A DNA stretch of 64,000 nt from Pseudonocardia xinjiangensis (GTDB lineage: Bacteria; Actinomycetota; Actinomycetes; Mycobacteriales; Pseudonocardiaceae), in assembly GCF_012911925.1 (NCBI RefSeq), contig NZ_JAAXKY010000002.1, forward strand, positions 114,650 through 178,649, in the 5' to 3' direction. Positions 45,001 to 53,005 of the stretch are shown piece by piece. The notes beneath the pieces were generated by a model. That model worked only from the letters and a program-made list of their open reading frames with translations. It had not been told where the DNA came from and made no database searches. Positions within the stretch are counted from its first letter, which is position 1. Every line of letters starts with the position of its first letter. The position numbers were made by a program, and so were the translations under genes.

Positions 45001-47458
45001 GGAGCGGGCGGTCCACGCGGTGTGGGCGGACGTACTCGACCGGGCCGACGTCGGGATCGACGACAACTTCTTCGACCTGGGCGGCCACTCCCTGCTCGCG
45101 ATCAAGGCGGTCGAGCGGCTGAGGCGCGCGGCGCCGGGCGGCACCGAGATCGCCGTGATGGACCTGTTCACCCACCCGACGATCCGGCGGCTCGCCGCCC
45201 TGCTCGACGGGGGCACGCCGACGGAGCGCGGGCTCCTGCACCGGCTGACGCCCCAGCCGACGGCCGAGCCCGAGCTCAGCTACGTCGCCGTCCCGTACGG
45301 CGGGGGCGGGGCGATGGTCTACACGTCGCTGGCGGACGCGCTGCCGGCCACCCACGCGCTGTGGTCGGTCGCCATCCCCGGCCACGACATCGGGATCGAC
45401 GAGCAGCACGCGCCGCTCGAGGACGTCGCCGCGCGCTGCGTGCGGGAGATCCAGGAGAACGTCGCCGGGCCGATCGCGCTGTACGGGCACTGCGGTGTCG
45501 GCTCGGCGCTCGTCGTCGAGATCGCCAGGAGGCTGGAGGCTGCGGGCCGCATCCCGGAAGCGGTCTACATCGGCGCGATCTTCCCGTTCGCCCGGCCGGG
45601 CCGGCGCCTGCCCGCCGCGCTGGGCCGGTTCACCAACCCGGACGCGTTGCGCAGCGACCGCGCCTACGCGAACGGGCTGACCGCGCTCGGGCTCGACATG
45701 AGCGACATCGACCCCGTGCACGCCCGGCGCATCGTCCGCAACACCCGCCGCGACACCGAAGCGGCGGAGGAGTACTACACCGGGCTCCTCGGCAGCCCGG
45801 TGGAGCGGCTGCGGGCGCCGGTCATCAGCGTGGTGGGGGAGCACGACCCGGCGTCGGAGTACTACCAGGAGCGCTTCCGCGAGTGGCACGTCCTGACCTA
45901 CACCACCGCCGTGGTGCTGCTCGACGAGGCGGGTCACTACTTCCAGGACCACCGCGCCGCCGAGCTCGCCGAGATCGTGACGACGACCCACCCGGCCGTC
46001 TCCGCCGGTGCGCCGGTCGGTGGGGACGCGTGGCGGCTGCTCGACGTCTCGCGGGCCGGTCCGCCGGACGCACCCGACGGGCCCCGGCCTGCGATGCGCC
46101 GGTTCCTCGCGGTGGCAGCGGGGCAGCTCCTGTCGGTCAGCGGCTCGGCGCTGACCGCGTTCGCGATCTCGGTCTGGATCTACCTCACCACCGGCTCGCT
46201 CATCCAGTTCGCCCTGTCCGCCGTGGCCGGGCTGGTGCCCGGGCTGCTCATCACGCCGCTGGCCGCCTCCGTGGTGGACCGCGGCAACCGGCGCACGACC
46301 CTGCTCGCAGGCGCCGTCGGCGCGGTCGGGGTCCAGCTGCTGCTCGGCCTGCTGCTGTGGAGCGGGAACCTGCAGGTCTGGCACCTCTACCCGCTGCTCG
46401 CGTCCCTGTCGGTCGCGCTCGCGTTCCAGCGGCTCGCCTTCGGCTCCGCCGTGCCGCAGCTCGTCCCCAAGCGGTACCTCGACCACGCGACCGGTGTCGT
46501 CGGGATGGGCTCGGGGGCGAGCCGGCTGATCGTGCCGATCGCGGCCGTCGGGCTGATGGCCGTCGTGGGGTTGGAGGGCGTCCTCGTCCTGGGTGTGCTG
46601 AGCTCGGTGGTCGCGATCGCCGGCACGCTCCTGGTCCGGTTCCCCCGGACCATGGCGCAGCGGACGGAGTCGGTGACGGCCGAGATCAGGGCCGGGTTCC
46701 GGTACTCGTGGGGCCACCCCCGGCTCCGCCGGATGCTGATCTTCTTCGCGGTGCTCAACGTCGTCCTGTCGCCGCTGTTCCTGCTGGTCCCACCGCTGGT
46801 GCTCACCGTCGGCACGCTCACCGACCTCGGCTGGATCCTCCTCGGCTCGGGACTGGCGGGGGTGCTGGGCGGCCTCGTCGTGACGGTGTGGGGTGGCCCG
46901 CCGCGGCGCCGGATGCGCGGTGTGCTGCTGTGCACGCTCGGCCTGGCCGTGTTCTCCCTGGTGACCGGCCTGCGAGCGGACCTGGCGACGATCGGCGTCG
47001 GCGTGTTCGGCATGTCGCTGTCGCTGACGGTGCTGAACGGGATCCATGCCGCGATCATCGAGGTCAAGGTGCCGCAGCGGTTCCACGGCCGGGTGTCCGC
47101 GCTCAACGCGATGCTCTCGTGGTCGGCGCTGCCGCTCGGCTTCGGAGTGGTCGCAGCCTTCGTCTCGGTGCGGTTCGAGCCGCTCCTGACCCCGGGTGGG
47201 GCGCTGGCCCCGAGCGTCGGCGCGGTGATCGGCACCGGGCCGGGGCGGGGGATCGCGCTGCTGTACGTGCTGTGCGCAGCGGCCGTCGCGCTGCTGGCGG
47301 CGGCGGCACTGCGCTCCGGGCTGCCCCGGCTCGTCGACGACAGTCCCGACGCCACCCCCGATGACCTGATCGGGCTCCGGGCGCTGGGCCGCGCTCCGCT
47401 GACCCCCACGGAGGAGGCGGCCGACGACCGGGTGCCGACGAGATCGGGAACGGCCTAG
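42086..47458 (+). CDS. NRPS module fused to transporter: C-A-PCP-TE-MFS
   Basis: I choose GTG 42086 (VSDLTELPP), 7 bases after GGAGG, giving 1790 residues; ATG 42065 is the alternative. The C domain is intact (HHIAADG, His149-His150). The A domain (about 460-930) has FTSGSTGTPKGVMIEH and FDLSVYDVYG. By-eye extraction of the specificity code gives D-L-Y-N-M-S-L-I-W-K, one residue away from the published Cys code DLYNLSLIWK. The PCP has Ser1002 in GGHSLLAIKAVE. The TE has YGHCGVG with Cys1136 instead of Ser, Asp1254 and His1284. From about 1335 the chain continues as about 12 transmembrane segments of an MFS transporter, starting at FLAVAAGQLLSVSGSALTAF, with no stop or frameshift between. It would release a peptide at the membrane and perhaps export it directly. 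Confidence 0.9.
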   Translation: MSDLTELPPTPTTIPVVPDGEPVMSFAQERLWFMDAYAPGTTAYTIPEAWRLHGAVDPTALSVALNRVAARHEPLRTRFPATVDGRPVVLVDPVGAIPLTTAAAGSDDAVDALVDAFMAEPFDLATGPVARGMLITIAPDEHVFALAVHHIAADGWSTELLLGEVLACLAGDPLPDLPVRYRDFAAWQRAQPDTEHDVAYWREQLAGVAPLELPTDRQRPPVPTYTGAAHEFSVAPSVLDEVFRLGRGHRATPYMVLLAAFAILLGRRAQQDDVTIGSPTAGRSLPELDDLVGCFINMVTMRVDASGDPTFVELLARVRATSGHAFAHQELPFERLVTKLNVPREVSRSPLFQVVFSMQSYEADRPSTPALTVTDDVALSYRVTRFDLELHTAGDDGGFLMVYNTALFAADSIARMGAHFRVLLEGIAADPHAPISSYELLTADERAQRARWNDTGTDLGADQCLHVPVEAQARRTPDHPAVIHPAGQLSHAEVDRRAEHLAAQLTASGVTRGDLVAVVMERGWEQVVAVLAINKAGAAYLPVDADLPERRRDELIARGGCTVALSQAALGPRLTWPDGLAALPVTEASGGAAPACPAEPHDLAYVIFTSGSTGTPKGVMIEHRAALNTVRDITARFRVGPDDRVFALSALSFDLSVYDVYGTLAAGATLVMGRPEEDKDPAAWARIVTEQRITVWNSVPALMELLVEHAEQDGTDISSLRLVMMSGDWIPPTLPDRIRALAPSAEVVSLGGATEGSIWSIFHPIDVVDPSWTSIPYGRPLANQQFHILDRGMCDVPVGVPGDLYIGGAGVASGYWKDPERTAAAFVTHPRTGARLYRTGDLGRYQPDGVIEFLGRADAQVKIRGYRIELGEIEAHLTRHPEIAECVVTTHGTGNAAQLVAYAVAEPGHEPDPAGLRSHLAAALPAYMVPNSFVMLPRLPLTANGKVDRGRLPAPETPVDEGAGRTPPRTDPERAVHAVWADVLDRADVGIDDNFFDLGGHSLLAIKAVERLRRAAPGGTEIAVMDLFTHPTIRRLAALLDGGTPTERGLLHRLTPQPTAEPELSYVAVPYGGGGAMVYTSLADALPATHALWSVAIPGHDIGIDEQHAPLEDVAARCVREIQENVAGPIALYGHCGVGSALVVEIARRLEAAGRIPEAVYIGAIFPFARPGRRLPAALGRFTNPDALRSDRAYANGLTALGLDMSDIDPVHARRIVRNTRRDTEAAEEYYTGLLGSPVERLRAPVISVVGEHDPASEYYQERFREWHVLTYTTAVVLLDEAGHYFQDHRAAELAEIVTTTHPAVSAGAPVGGDAWRLLDVSRAGPPDAPDGPRPAMRRFLAVAAGQLLSVSGSALTAFAISVWIYLTTGSLIQFALSAVAGLVPGLLITPLAASVVDRGNRRTTLLAGAVGAVGVQLLLGLLLWSGNLQVWHLYPLLASLSVALAFQRLAFGSAVPQLVPKRYLDHATGVVGMGSGASRLIVPIAAVGLMAVVGLEGVLVLGVLSSVVAIAGTLLVRFPRTMAQRTESVTAEIRAGFRYSWGHPRLRRMLIFFAVLNVVLSPLFLLVPPLVLTVGTLTDLGWILLGSGLAGVLGGLVVTVWGGPPRRRMRGVLLCTLGLAVFSLVTGLRADLATIGVGVFGMSLSLTVLNGIHAAIIEVKVPQRFHGRVSALNAMLSWSALPLGFGVVAAFVSVRFEPLLTPGGALAPSVGAVIGTGPGRGIALLYVLCAAAVALLAAAALRSGLPRLVDDSPDATPDDLIGLRALGRAPLTPTEEAADDRVPTRSGTA

Positions 47459-47461
47459 TGG

Positions 47462-47686
47462 CTACGAGCCCATCTCGTCGACGAGACTTTTCGGGCGCAT
47501 GTCGGTCCACGACCGGTCGACGTAGGTGAGACAGTCCTCGCGACCGGCGGGGCCGAAAACATGCGACCAACCGTCCGGAATTTCTACGAGGTCCGGCCAC
47601 AGTGAGTGCTGGTTTTCGCGGTTCACCACCACGACGTAAGACAGCGGTTCGTCATCGAACGGGCTTCCGTTCGGCCGAGTCGTCAC
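47462..47686 (-). CDS. MbtH-like NRPS chaperone
   Basis: From GTG 47686 (VTTRPNGSPFDDE) the product has 74 residues, the normal MbtH length. An upstream in-frame ATG at 47767 or 47773 would add about 30 atypical residues. Family residues are present: SPFDDE, NRENQHSLWPDLVEIPDGW, FGPAGREDCLTYVDRSW and TDMRPKSL, including the Trp pair. MbtH proteins bind and activate A domains, so both NRPSs here may need it. It is unusual that it lies on the strand opposite the NRPS genes, convergent with one and divergent from the other. Its codons (ATT, GTT, AAA, TCT, GTA) and lower GC content differ from its neighbours. Confidence 0.88.
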   Translation of the reverse strand: MTTRPNGSPFDDEPLSYVVVVNRENQHSLWPDLVEIPDGWSHVFGPAGREDCLTYVDRSWTDMRPKSLVDEMGS

Positions 47687-47797
47687 CGCAACACTTGAGC
47701 ACTCGATCCGGAACCTGTCAAGCAATCGGTAGCCGCCATGGCATTTCCGGTCATCGTTCACATTCATGACCACTGTCGTTCAGATCGGAATGACTTC

Positions 47798-47805
47798 GGG
47801 AGGAG
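47798..47805 (+). promoter_or_regulatory. Ribosome-binding site fixing the NRPS start
   Basis: GGGAGGAG at 47798-47805 lies 4 bases before ATG 47810 and decides that start over an in-frame ATG at 47738. The 123-base region 47687-47809 between this gene and MbtH must hold divergent promoters, but none is clear. Confidence 0.75.
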
Positions 47806-47809
47806 ATGT

Positions 47810-50800
47810 ATGTTGCGACCGCGAGATTCTGACGTTGCTGCAGATGGAGCCCGCGTCCCGGTTTCCGATTCGGCCGCCGGCGCCGGGATCCCCTTGTCAC
47901 TCCAGCAGGAACAGGTCTGGTTCCTGCACCGGTTCGCTCCGGACAGCATCGCTCACCACACGCAGACGACGATCCGTGTCGTCGGTGCCTTCGATCTCGA
48001 CCGGCTCGACCGGGTCGTCACGGAGATCGGTCGGCGGCACGAGGTACTGCGCACCACCTACCCGGAGATCGGTGGAAAACCGTGGCAGGTGGTGCACCCG
48101 CCGCAGCCGGTCCGGGCGAGGCGGCTCGACATCGGTGACGCCCGCGACGGACAGCACGAGCTGCTGGCCGAGATCGTCACCCGGGAACTGCGCGAGCCGT
48201 TCCACGTCGAACAGCTGCCGCTGGTTCGCTGGACCGTGGTGCGGCTGTCGGACGAGGAGCACGTACTCGTCCTGGTGGCGAGCCAGCTGCTGTTCGACGG
48301 ATGGTCCTTCTCGCTGCTGATGCGCGAGTTCACGACGCTGTACAACGCGTTCACCGACGGCGTCGAGCCGCCGTTGGCCGAACTGCCCGCCCAGTACCAG
48401 GACTTCGCGCGCCGGCAACGCTCGGCGCTGGAGACCCCACCCCTGCAGGCGCAGCTCGCGTACTGGCAGAACCGGCTCAGTGACCTCCCGCCCGTGCTGG
48501 AACTGCCGGTGGACCGCCCGAGGCCCGCGATCCAGAGCTTCCGCGGGGAGACCCTGCGGGTGGAGCTGCCACCCGGGCTGGCGGCCGCGCTGCGCTCGTT
48601 CTGCCGCGCTCACCGGGTGACGTTGTTCAGCACCATGCTCGCGGCGTTCTCCACACTTCTGTACCGCTACACCGGGCAGCGGGACATCTGCGTCGGGTCC
48701 TCGTTCGCCGGCAGGCAGGCACCCCGGACCGAGGACCTGATCGGCATGTTCGCCAACACGGTGCTGTTGCGGTGCGATGTCGACGCCAGGCTGGGCTTCG
48801 CCGACCTGGTCGAGAAGGTGCACAGCGTCGTGCTGGACGCGACGGCGAACGAGCTGTTGCCGTTCCCGGAGCTGGTCCGGGTGCTCAACCCCACCCGGGA
48901 GCCGGGCCGCAACCCGCTGACCGACGTCCTCTTCAGCGTCGACGACTCCCCGGTCCCGAACCTCGACCTCGCCGCCACCACCGGGTCCGGAGCGACCGGG
49001 ACGATCGTCGAGCGCCGGAACGGCTCGGCGAAGACGGACCTGAACGTCGTGGTGATCCCACGAGAGGAAAGCCAGGGCCCCGACGTCGAACATGCCGACG
49101 CCGACCACGCCGACGGCCGGATCACCATGCTCTGGGAGTACGTCGTCGACCTGTTCGACGCCGCGACCGTTCGACGGATGGCGGACAGTTACCTGCGGCT
49201 GCTGGCTGATGCGGTCGCACGCCCGGCGGCACCGCTGTTCGAGCTGGCCGTGCTCAGCCGGCGGGACCGTGTCATGGTGCTGGACGACTGGAATCCTGAA
49301 CGCCGTCACGTCGCCGACGGCGGCCCGCTCGTTCATCACGCGGTCCGGGCGCAGGCCCGGAGCACGCCGGATGCTCCGGCGATTCGCGACGGCACCCGCG
49401 AGGTCAGCTACGCCGAGCTGATCCGTCAGGCGGACTCGCTGGCCGCCGTCCTCCGCGCACGCGGTGTCCTACCTCGGACGGTGGTGGGTGTGTGCCTGCC
49501 ACGTGGCGCGGACCTGGTGATCGCCGAGCTCGCCGTGCTCTGCGCCGGGGCCGCCTACCTGCCCCTGGACCCGGACAACCCGCCGGCCCGCCTGGCCGGC
49601 CAGTACACCGCCGCCGGTGTCGTCCTCGTCGTCACCAGCAGTGTGATCGAGGACCGCCTCCCTGCCGATCTCGCACGCCTGCAGATGGACCGGCTGCCCG
49701 ATGTCGCCGATGTACCTGACGCCGGTCCGGAGCCGGTACTCGGCGTGCATCCGACGACGCTCGACGACCTCGCCTACCTCATCGCGACATCCGGCTCGAC
49801 GGGCCGGCCGAAGATCGTGATGGTCGACCACCGATCGTTGTCCAATGTGGTCGCCTGGCGTCGTCGGCGCTGCGACATCGGGCAGGCCGACCGGATCGCC
49901 CAGGTTGCCTCCCCCGGGTTCGATCCCTCCGTGACCGACATCTGGCCCACCCTGGTCTCCGGCGCGACCCTGTACGTGCCCGACCAGGACACCAAGCTCG
50001 ATCCGGAGCGCCTGCGTTCGTGGCTGGTCGACGAGGGGATCACCGTCACCGAGTTGCCGACGGCGTTGGCCGAGCGCGTGCTGGCGTTGCCATGGCCCGC
50101 CGAGCCTGCCCTTCGGGAGCTGATCATCGGGGGCGACCGGCTCCGGGTCCGGCCTGCCGCCGGCCTGCCGTTCCGGGTGCTCAACGAGTACGGCCCGACG
50201 GAGACCACGGCGACCGCGACGGCCGGGCACATCGAACCCGCCGGAACCGTGCACGGGCCACCCGACATCGGACGCCCGATCACCGGTGTGAGCGTCTACA
50301 TCCTGGACGCGTGGCGGCAACTGGTACCGCCCGGGGCGACCGGTGAGCTCTGGATCGGCGGCGTCGGTGTCGCACGCGGCTACCACGGTTCGGCAGGGCT
50401 CACCGCGGACCGCTTCGTCCCCGACCCGTTCTCCGACGTCCCGGGGATGCGGATGTACCGCACCGGCGACCTCGCCCGGCATCTCCCGAGCGGGCAGATC
50501 GAGTTCGTCGGCCGCCGGGACCGCCAGATCAAGCTGCGTGGCTACCGGATCGAACCGGCCGAGATCGTCGAGGCACTGCGCGCACATCCCGCAGTCACCG
50601 ACGCGGTGGTGCTGGCCACGGCCAACGGGGAGGGGGAGAAGCGGCTCGTCGCCTATCTCGAGGCGCAGGACGGACCGGCGCTGCGACAGCAGGTGCGTGA
50701 GCACCTCGCCGACCGGCTCCCGCGATACATGATCCCCACCGATCTCGTGCTGCTGGACTCGTTGCCGATCAACCGGAACGGGAAGGTGGACGAGCGTGCT

Positions 50801-51214
50801 CTGCCGACCCCCGGTCCGAGCGAGCCCGATCCCGACTTCCGGGCGCCCGGCACCGGTACGGAACGGTGGCTGGCCGACACCTGGTGCAGGGTGCTGCGGC
50901 TGGAACGAGTCGGCCTCGACGACAACTTCTTCGACATCGGCGGGCACTCGCTGCTGTTGGCCGCCGTGCAGCGGGAGCTCGCCGAACGGGGCCACGACCT
51001 GTCGATGGTGACGTTCTTCGAGTACACGACGATCCAGCACCTGGCGAGGTATCTGGATGATCGCGACATGGTCGCCGCCGGCGACGCCGACGATGCCGAC
51101 CGGTCCGGTCGAGCGGCACGACGGGGTGCGGGGCGCGCTCGCCTGAGCCGGCGCCGGGCAGCAGTGCGCTCAGCCGAGCCGACGAATGCGGGCGGTCCCG
51201 AGGAGAGAACGTGA
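47810..51214 (+). CDS. NRPS module C-A-PCP with altered C-domain active site
   Basis: The protein has 1134 residues from ATG 47810. The C domain starts SLQQEQVWFLHRFAPDS, but the HHxxxDG motif reads SQLLFDG, with Gln159 at the catalytic second His. The A domain (about 500-960) has IATSGSTGRPKIVMVDH, FDPSVTDIWP and YGPTETTATAT. My by-eye code is D-P-T-E-I-G-E-A-T-K, which matches no code I know; the two Glu residues could favour an amino group in the substrate. The PCP has Ser1047 in FFDIGGHSLLLAAV. There is no TE or further domain, and a basic tail of about 50 residues follows. The module must pass its product to another protein, possibly the TE-bearing NRPS. Confidence 0.9.
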   Translation: MLRPRDSDVAADGARVPVSDSAAGAGIPLSLQQEQVWFLHRFAPDSIAHHTQTTIRVVGAFDLDRLDRVVTEIGRRHEVLRTTYPEIGGKPWQVVHPPQPVRARRLDIGDARDGQHELLAEIVTRELREPFHVEQLPLVRWTVVRLSDEEHVLVLVASQLLFDGWSFSLLMREFTTLYNAFTDGVEPPLAELPAQYQDFARRQRSALETPPLQAQLAYWQNRLSDLPPVLELPVDRPRPAIQSFRGETLRVELPPGLAAALRSFCRAHRVTLFSTMLAAFSTLLYRYTGQRDICVGSSFAGRQAPRTEDLIGMFANTVLLRCDVDARLGFADLVEKVHSVVLDATANELLPFPELVRVLNPTREPGRNPLTDVLFSVDDSPVPNLDLAATTGSGATGTIVERRNGSAKTDLNVVVIPREESQGPDVEHADADHADGRITMLWEYVVDLFDAATVRRMADSYLRLLADAVARPAAPLFELAVLSRRDRVMVLDDWNPERRHVADGGPLVHHAVRAQARSTPDAPAIRDGTREVSYAELIRQADSLAAVLRARGVLPRTVVGVCLPRGADLVIAELAVLCAGAAYLPLDPDNPPARLAGQYTAAGVVLVVTSSVIEDRLPADLARLQMDRLPDVADVPDAGPEPVLGVHPTTLDDLAYLIATSGSTGRPKIVMVDHRSLSNVVAWRRRRCDIGQADRIAQVASPGFDPSVTDIWPTLVSGATLYVPDQDTKLDPERLRSWLVDEGITVTELPTALAERVLALPWPAEPALRELIIGGDRLRVRPAAGLPFRVLNEYGPTETTATATAGHIEPAGTVHGPPDIGRPITGVSVYILDAWRQLVPPGATGELWIGGVGVARGYHGSAGLTADRFVPDPFSDVPGMRMYRTGDLARHLPSGQIEFVGRRDRQIKLRGYRIEPAEIVEALRAHPAVTDAVVLATANGEGEKRLVAYLEAQDGPALRQQVREHLADRLPRYMIPTDLVLLDSLPINRNGKVDERALPTPGPSEPDPDFRAPGTGTERWLADTWCRVLRLERVGLDDNFFDIGGHSLLLAAVQRELAERGHDLSMVTFFEYTTIQHLARYLDDRDMVAAGDADDADRSGRAARRGAGRARLSRRRAAVRSAEPTNAGGPEERT

Positions 51215-51240
51215 CCGACGTTCCCCGGGGCGAGAGTTCG

Positions 51241-52560
51241 TTACCGCTGGCCCGCCGAGGGTTCTTCCGGGTGAATGCGGGCCTTGTCGTAAGTTGTTTC
51301 CCCGGCCGGCTTCTCTGCATTGTGGTGGACGACATCGCGCAGTTTGGGGATCGTGGAGAACAACGGCGGCAGGAAGGACAGGGCATTGAGTCCGGCGGCC
51401 AACCAGAACACGCCCGGTAGCCCGATGTACTCCACCAGCAGTCCGCCGCCTGCGGCACCCAGCGGGATGACGCCCCAGGTGGCGAACCGGAACACCGAGT
51501 TCATCCGGCCCAGCAGGTGCGGCGGTGTGACGGCCTGGCAGAGGCTGACCTGCAGGACGTTGAAGATGAATGCGCCGAGGTACGCGACGAACATTCCGAT
51601 CGCGAACGTCACGGGCCCGCTGGACATCGGCAGGATCGCCGAGCCGGCGGTGAACAGGACGATCGAGACCATGAATGCGGTGCCGGTGCCGAAGCGGCGT
51701 GCGAACGGTTCCGCCACGAGTGCGCCGAGCACGCCGCCACCGTTGCCGACAGCCAGCGCGACACCGATCACCACGGGGCCCATCACCAGCACCTCGGCGG
51801 CGTAGACGACCTGCAAGGCGAGGATGATCGCGGACGCGAGCTCGGCGAGCGTGGCGCACAGCAGCAGCGGGCGCATCAGCGGGTGGCCGAAGACGAAGCG
51901 CACGCCCTCGCGGATGTCCCGGCTGAGGCTGGTCTTCTCGACCGGTCGATCCACCGGTGCGGGCTTGCGGATGCGCAGGACGTAGTACGCCGACGACAGG
52001 TACGTGACCACGTCGGCGAGCACCGCGAGCGGGGCGGTGAGCAGCTGCACCATGAAACCGCCGACGGCCGGGCCGCCGATCTGGGAGACGGAGCGGGAGA
52101 GCTCGAGCTTGCCGTTGGCGTCGACGAGGCGGTCCTCGGCGACCAGCGCGGGCAGGATCGACAGCTGCGCGACGTCGTAGAAGAGCGTCCCCAGCCCGAT
52201 CAGGAAGGTGACGACGTACAGCAGCGGCATGCTGAGCACGTCCAGTGCCAGCGCGATCGGCACGGCGAGCAGCGCCACCGCCCGCAGCAGGTCGGCTCCG
52301 ATCATCACCGCGCGCAGCGGGAGCCGTTCCACCCAGACGCCTGCGGGGAGACCGATCAGCAGGATCGGCAGGTACTCGACCGCCCAGAGCAGACCGATCT
52401 CCAACGGTGATGCGTCGAGGGCGAACAGCGCCACCAGCGGGAGGGCCAGCAGGGTGATGCCGGTGCCGAACAGGCTGACGGTCTGGGACATCCAGAGGTT
52501 GCGGTAGTCCGCGGCGCCCCACAGGCTCCGGCGCAGGCCCGATCGCCACTCGGTCGTCAT
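51241..52560 (-). CDS. MFS exporter (EntS-like, DHA3 type)
   Basis: The 439-residue membrane protein has about 12 predicted transmembrane segments. The N-terminal YRNLWMSQTVSLFGTGITLL, the loop LPAGVWVERLPLRAVMIGAD and the central LVDANGKLELSRSVSQIGGP are typical of the enterobactin-exporter/macrolide-efflux (DHA3) group. It resembles the MFS part of the fused NRPS only in general fold. It converges on the NRPS gene and is a likely exporter or self-resistance pump for the product. Confidence 0.92.
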   Translation of the reverse strand: MTTEWRSGLRRSLWGAADYRNLWMSQTVSLFGTGITLLALPLVALFALDASPLEIGLLWAVEYLPILLIGLPAGVWVERLPLRAVMIGADLLRAVALLAVPIALALDVLSMPLLYVVTFLIGLGTLFYDVAQLSILPALVAEDRLVDANGKLELSRSVSQIGGPAVGGFMVQLLTAPLAVLADVVTYLSSAYYVLRIRKPAPVDRPVEKTSLSRDIREGVRFVFGHPLMRPLLLCATLAELASAIILALQVVYAAEVLVMGPVVIGVALAVGNGGGVLGALVAEPFARRFGTGTAFMVSIVLFTAGSAILPMSSGPVTFAIGMFVAYLGAFIFNVLQVSLCQAVTPPHLLGRMNSVFRFATWGVIPLGAAGGGLLVEYIGLPGVFWLAAGLNALSFLPPLFSTIPKLRDVVHHNAEKPAGETTYDKARIHPEEPSAGQR

Positions 52561-53005
52561 CCCGGGCGCCGGTCGACGGTCGTGGTGGGCATGGGTGTCC
52601 TTCGGGGTGGGAGCACGGGATCCACGTCAGCTCCGTCCAGATCGTGCCGCAGGAAATGCGAGACAGATTGCCGACTCGACGTTTCGTGCGCGGCGAGGGC
52701 TCGGCGGCCTGTTTTCGCGCATAGTGACCTGCATGGCGATCGGGTGGGCTGCCGGTATCAGTAGATCCACTGGCTACATATTTGTCAAGCCGGGCCGCCG
52801 CGGCCGAGAACGGCTAATGCATCCAGCGCCGGACTTTAGCGTCGTTGCAACTTTGCCTGATGTTTACCCACGCTTCCGCTGTGATCGCGCAGGCCTGTGG
52901 CTACTCTCCGACAGGCGCTGTCCCACGCAGTTCGCGGGTGATTGCCTGTTCGACGTCTGTTCCGTCGTTCCGGCGTCCCGATCGATTCCGACCGGAGACC
53001 GAGGT
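52561..53005 (+). promoter_or_regulatory. 445-base divergent intergenic region
   Basis: No supportable gene is present. The part from about 52750 to 52960 is less GC-rich than its surroundings and probably contains the promoters of the MFS gene (minus) and the KS gene (plus). I see an inverted repeat GGCCG-CCG-CGGCC at 52793-52805 and a partial TTTAC repeat near 52863. I cannot assign promoter hexamers. GAGGT just precedes ATG 53006. Confidence 0.4.

Noticed and set aside
43124..47086. Open frame of 1320 codons on the minus strand opposite the NRPS-MFS gene
   Set aside because: It is His/Arg/Gly/Asp-rich with no domain motifs and lies entirely antisense to a gene with clear NRPS motifs. Such shadows are expected in DNA this GC-rich.
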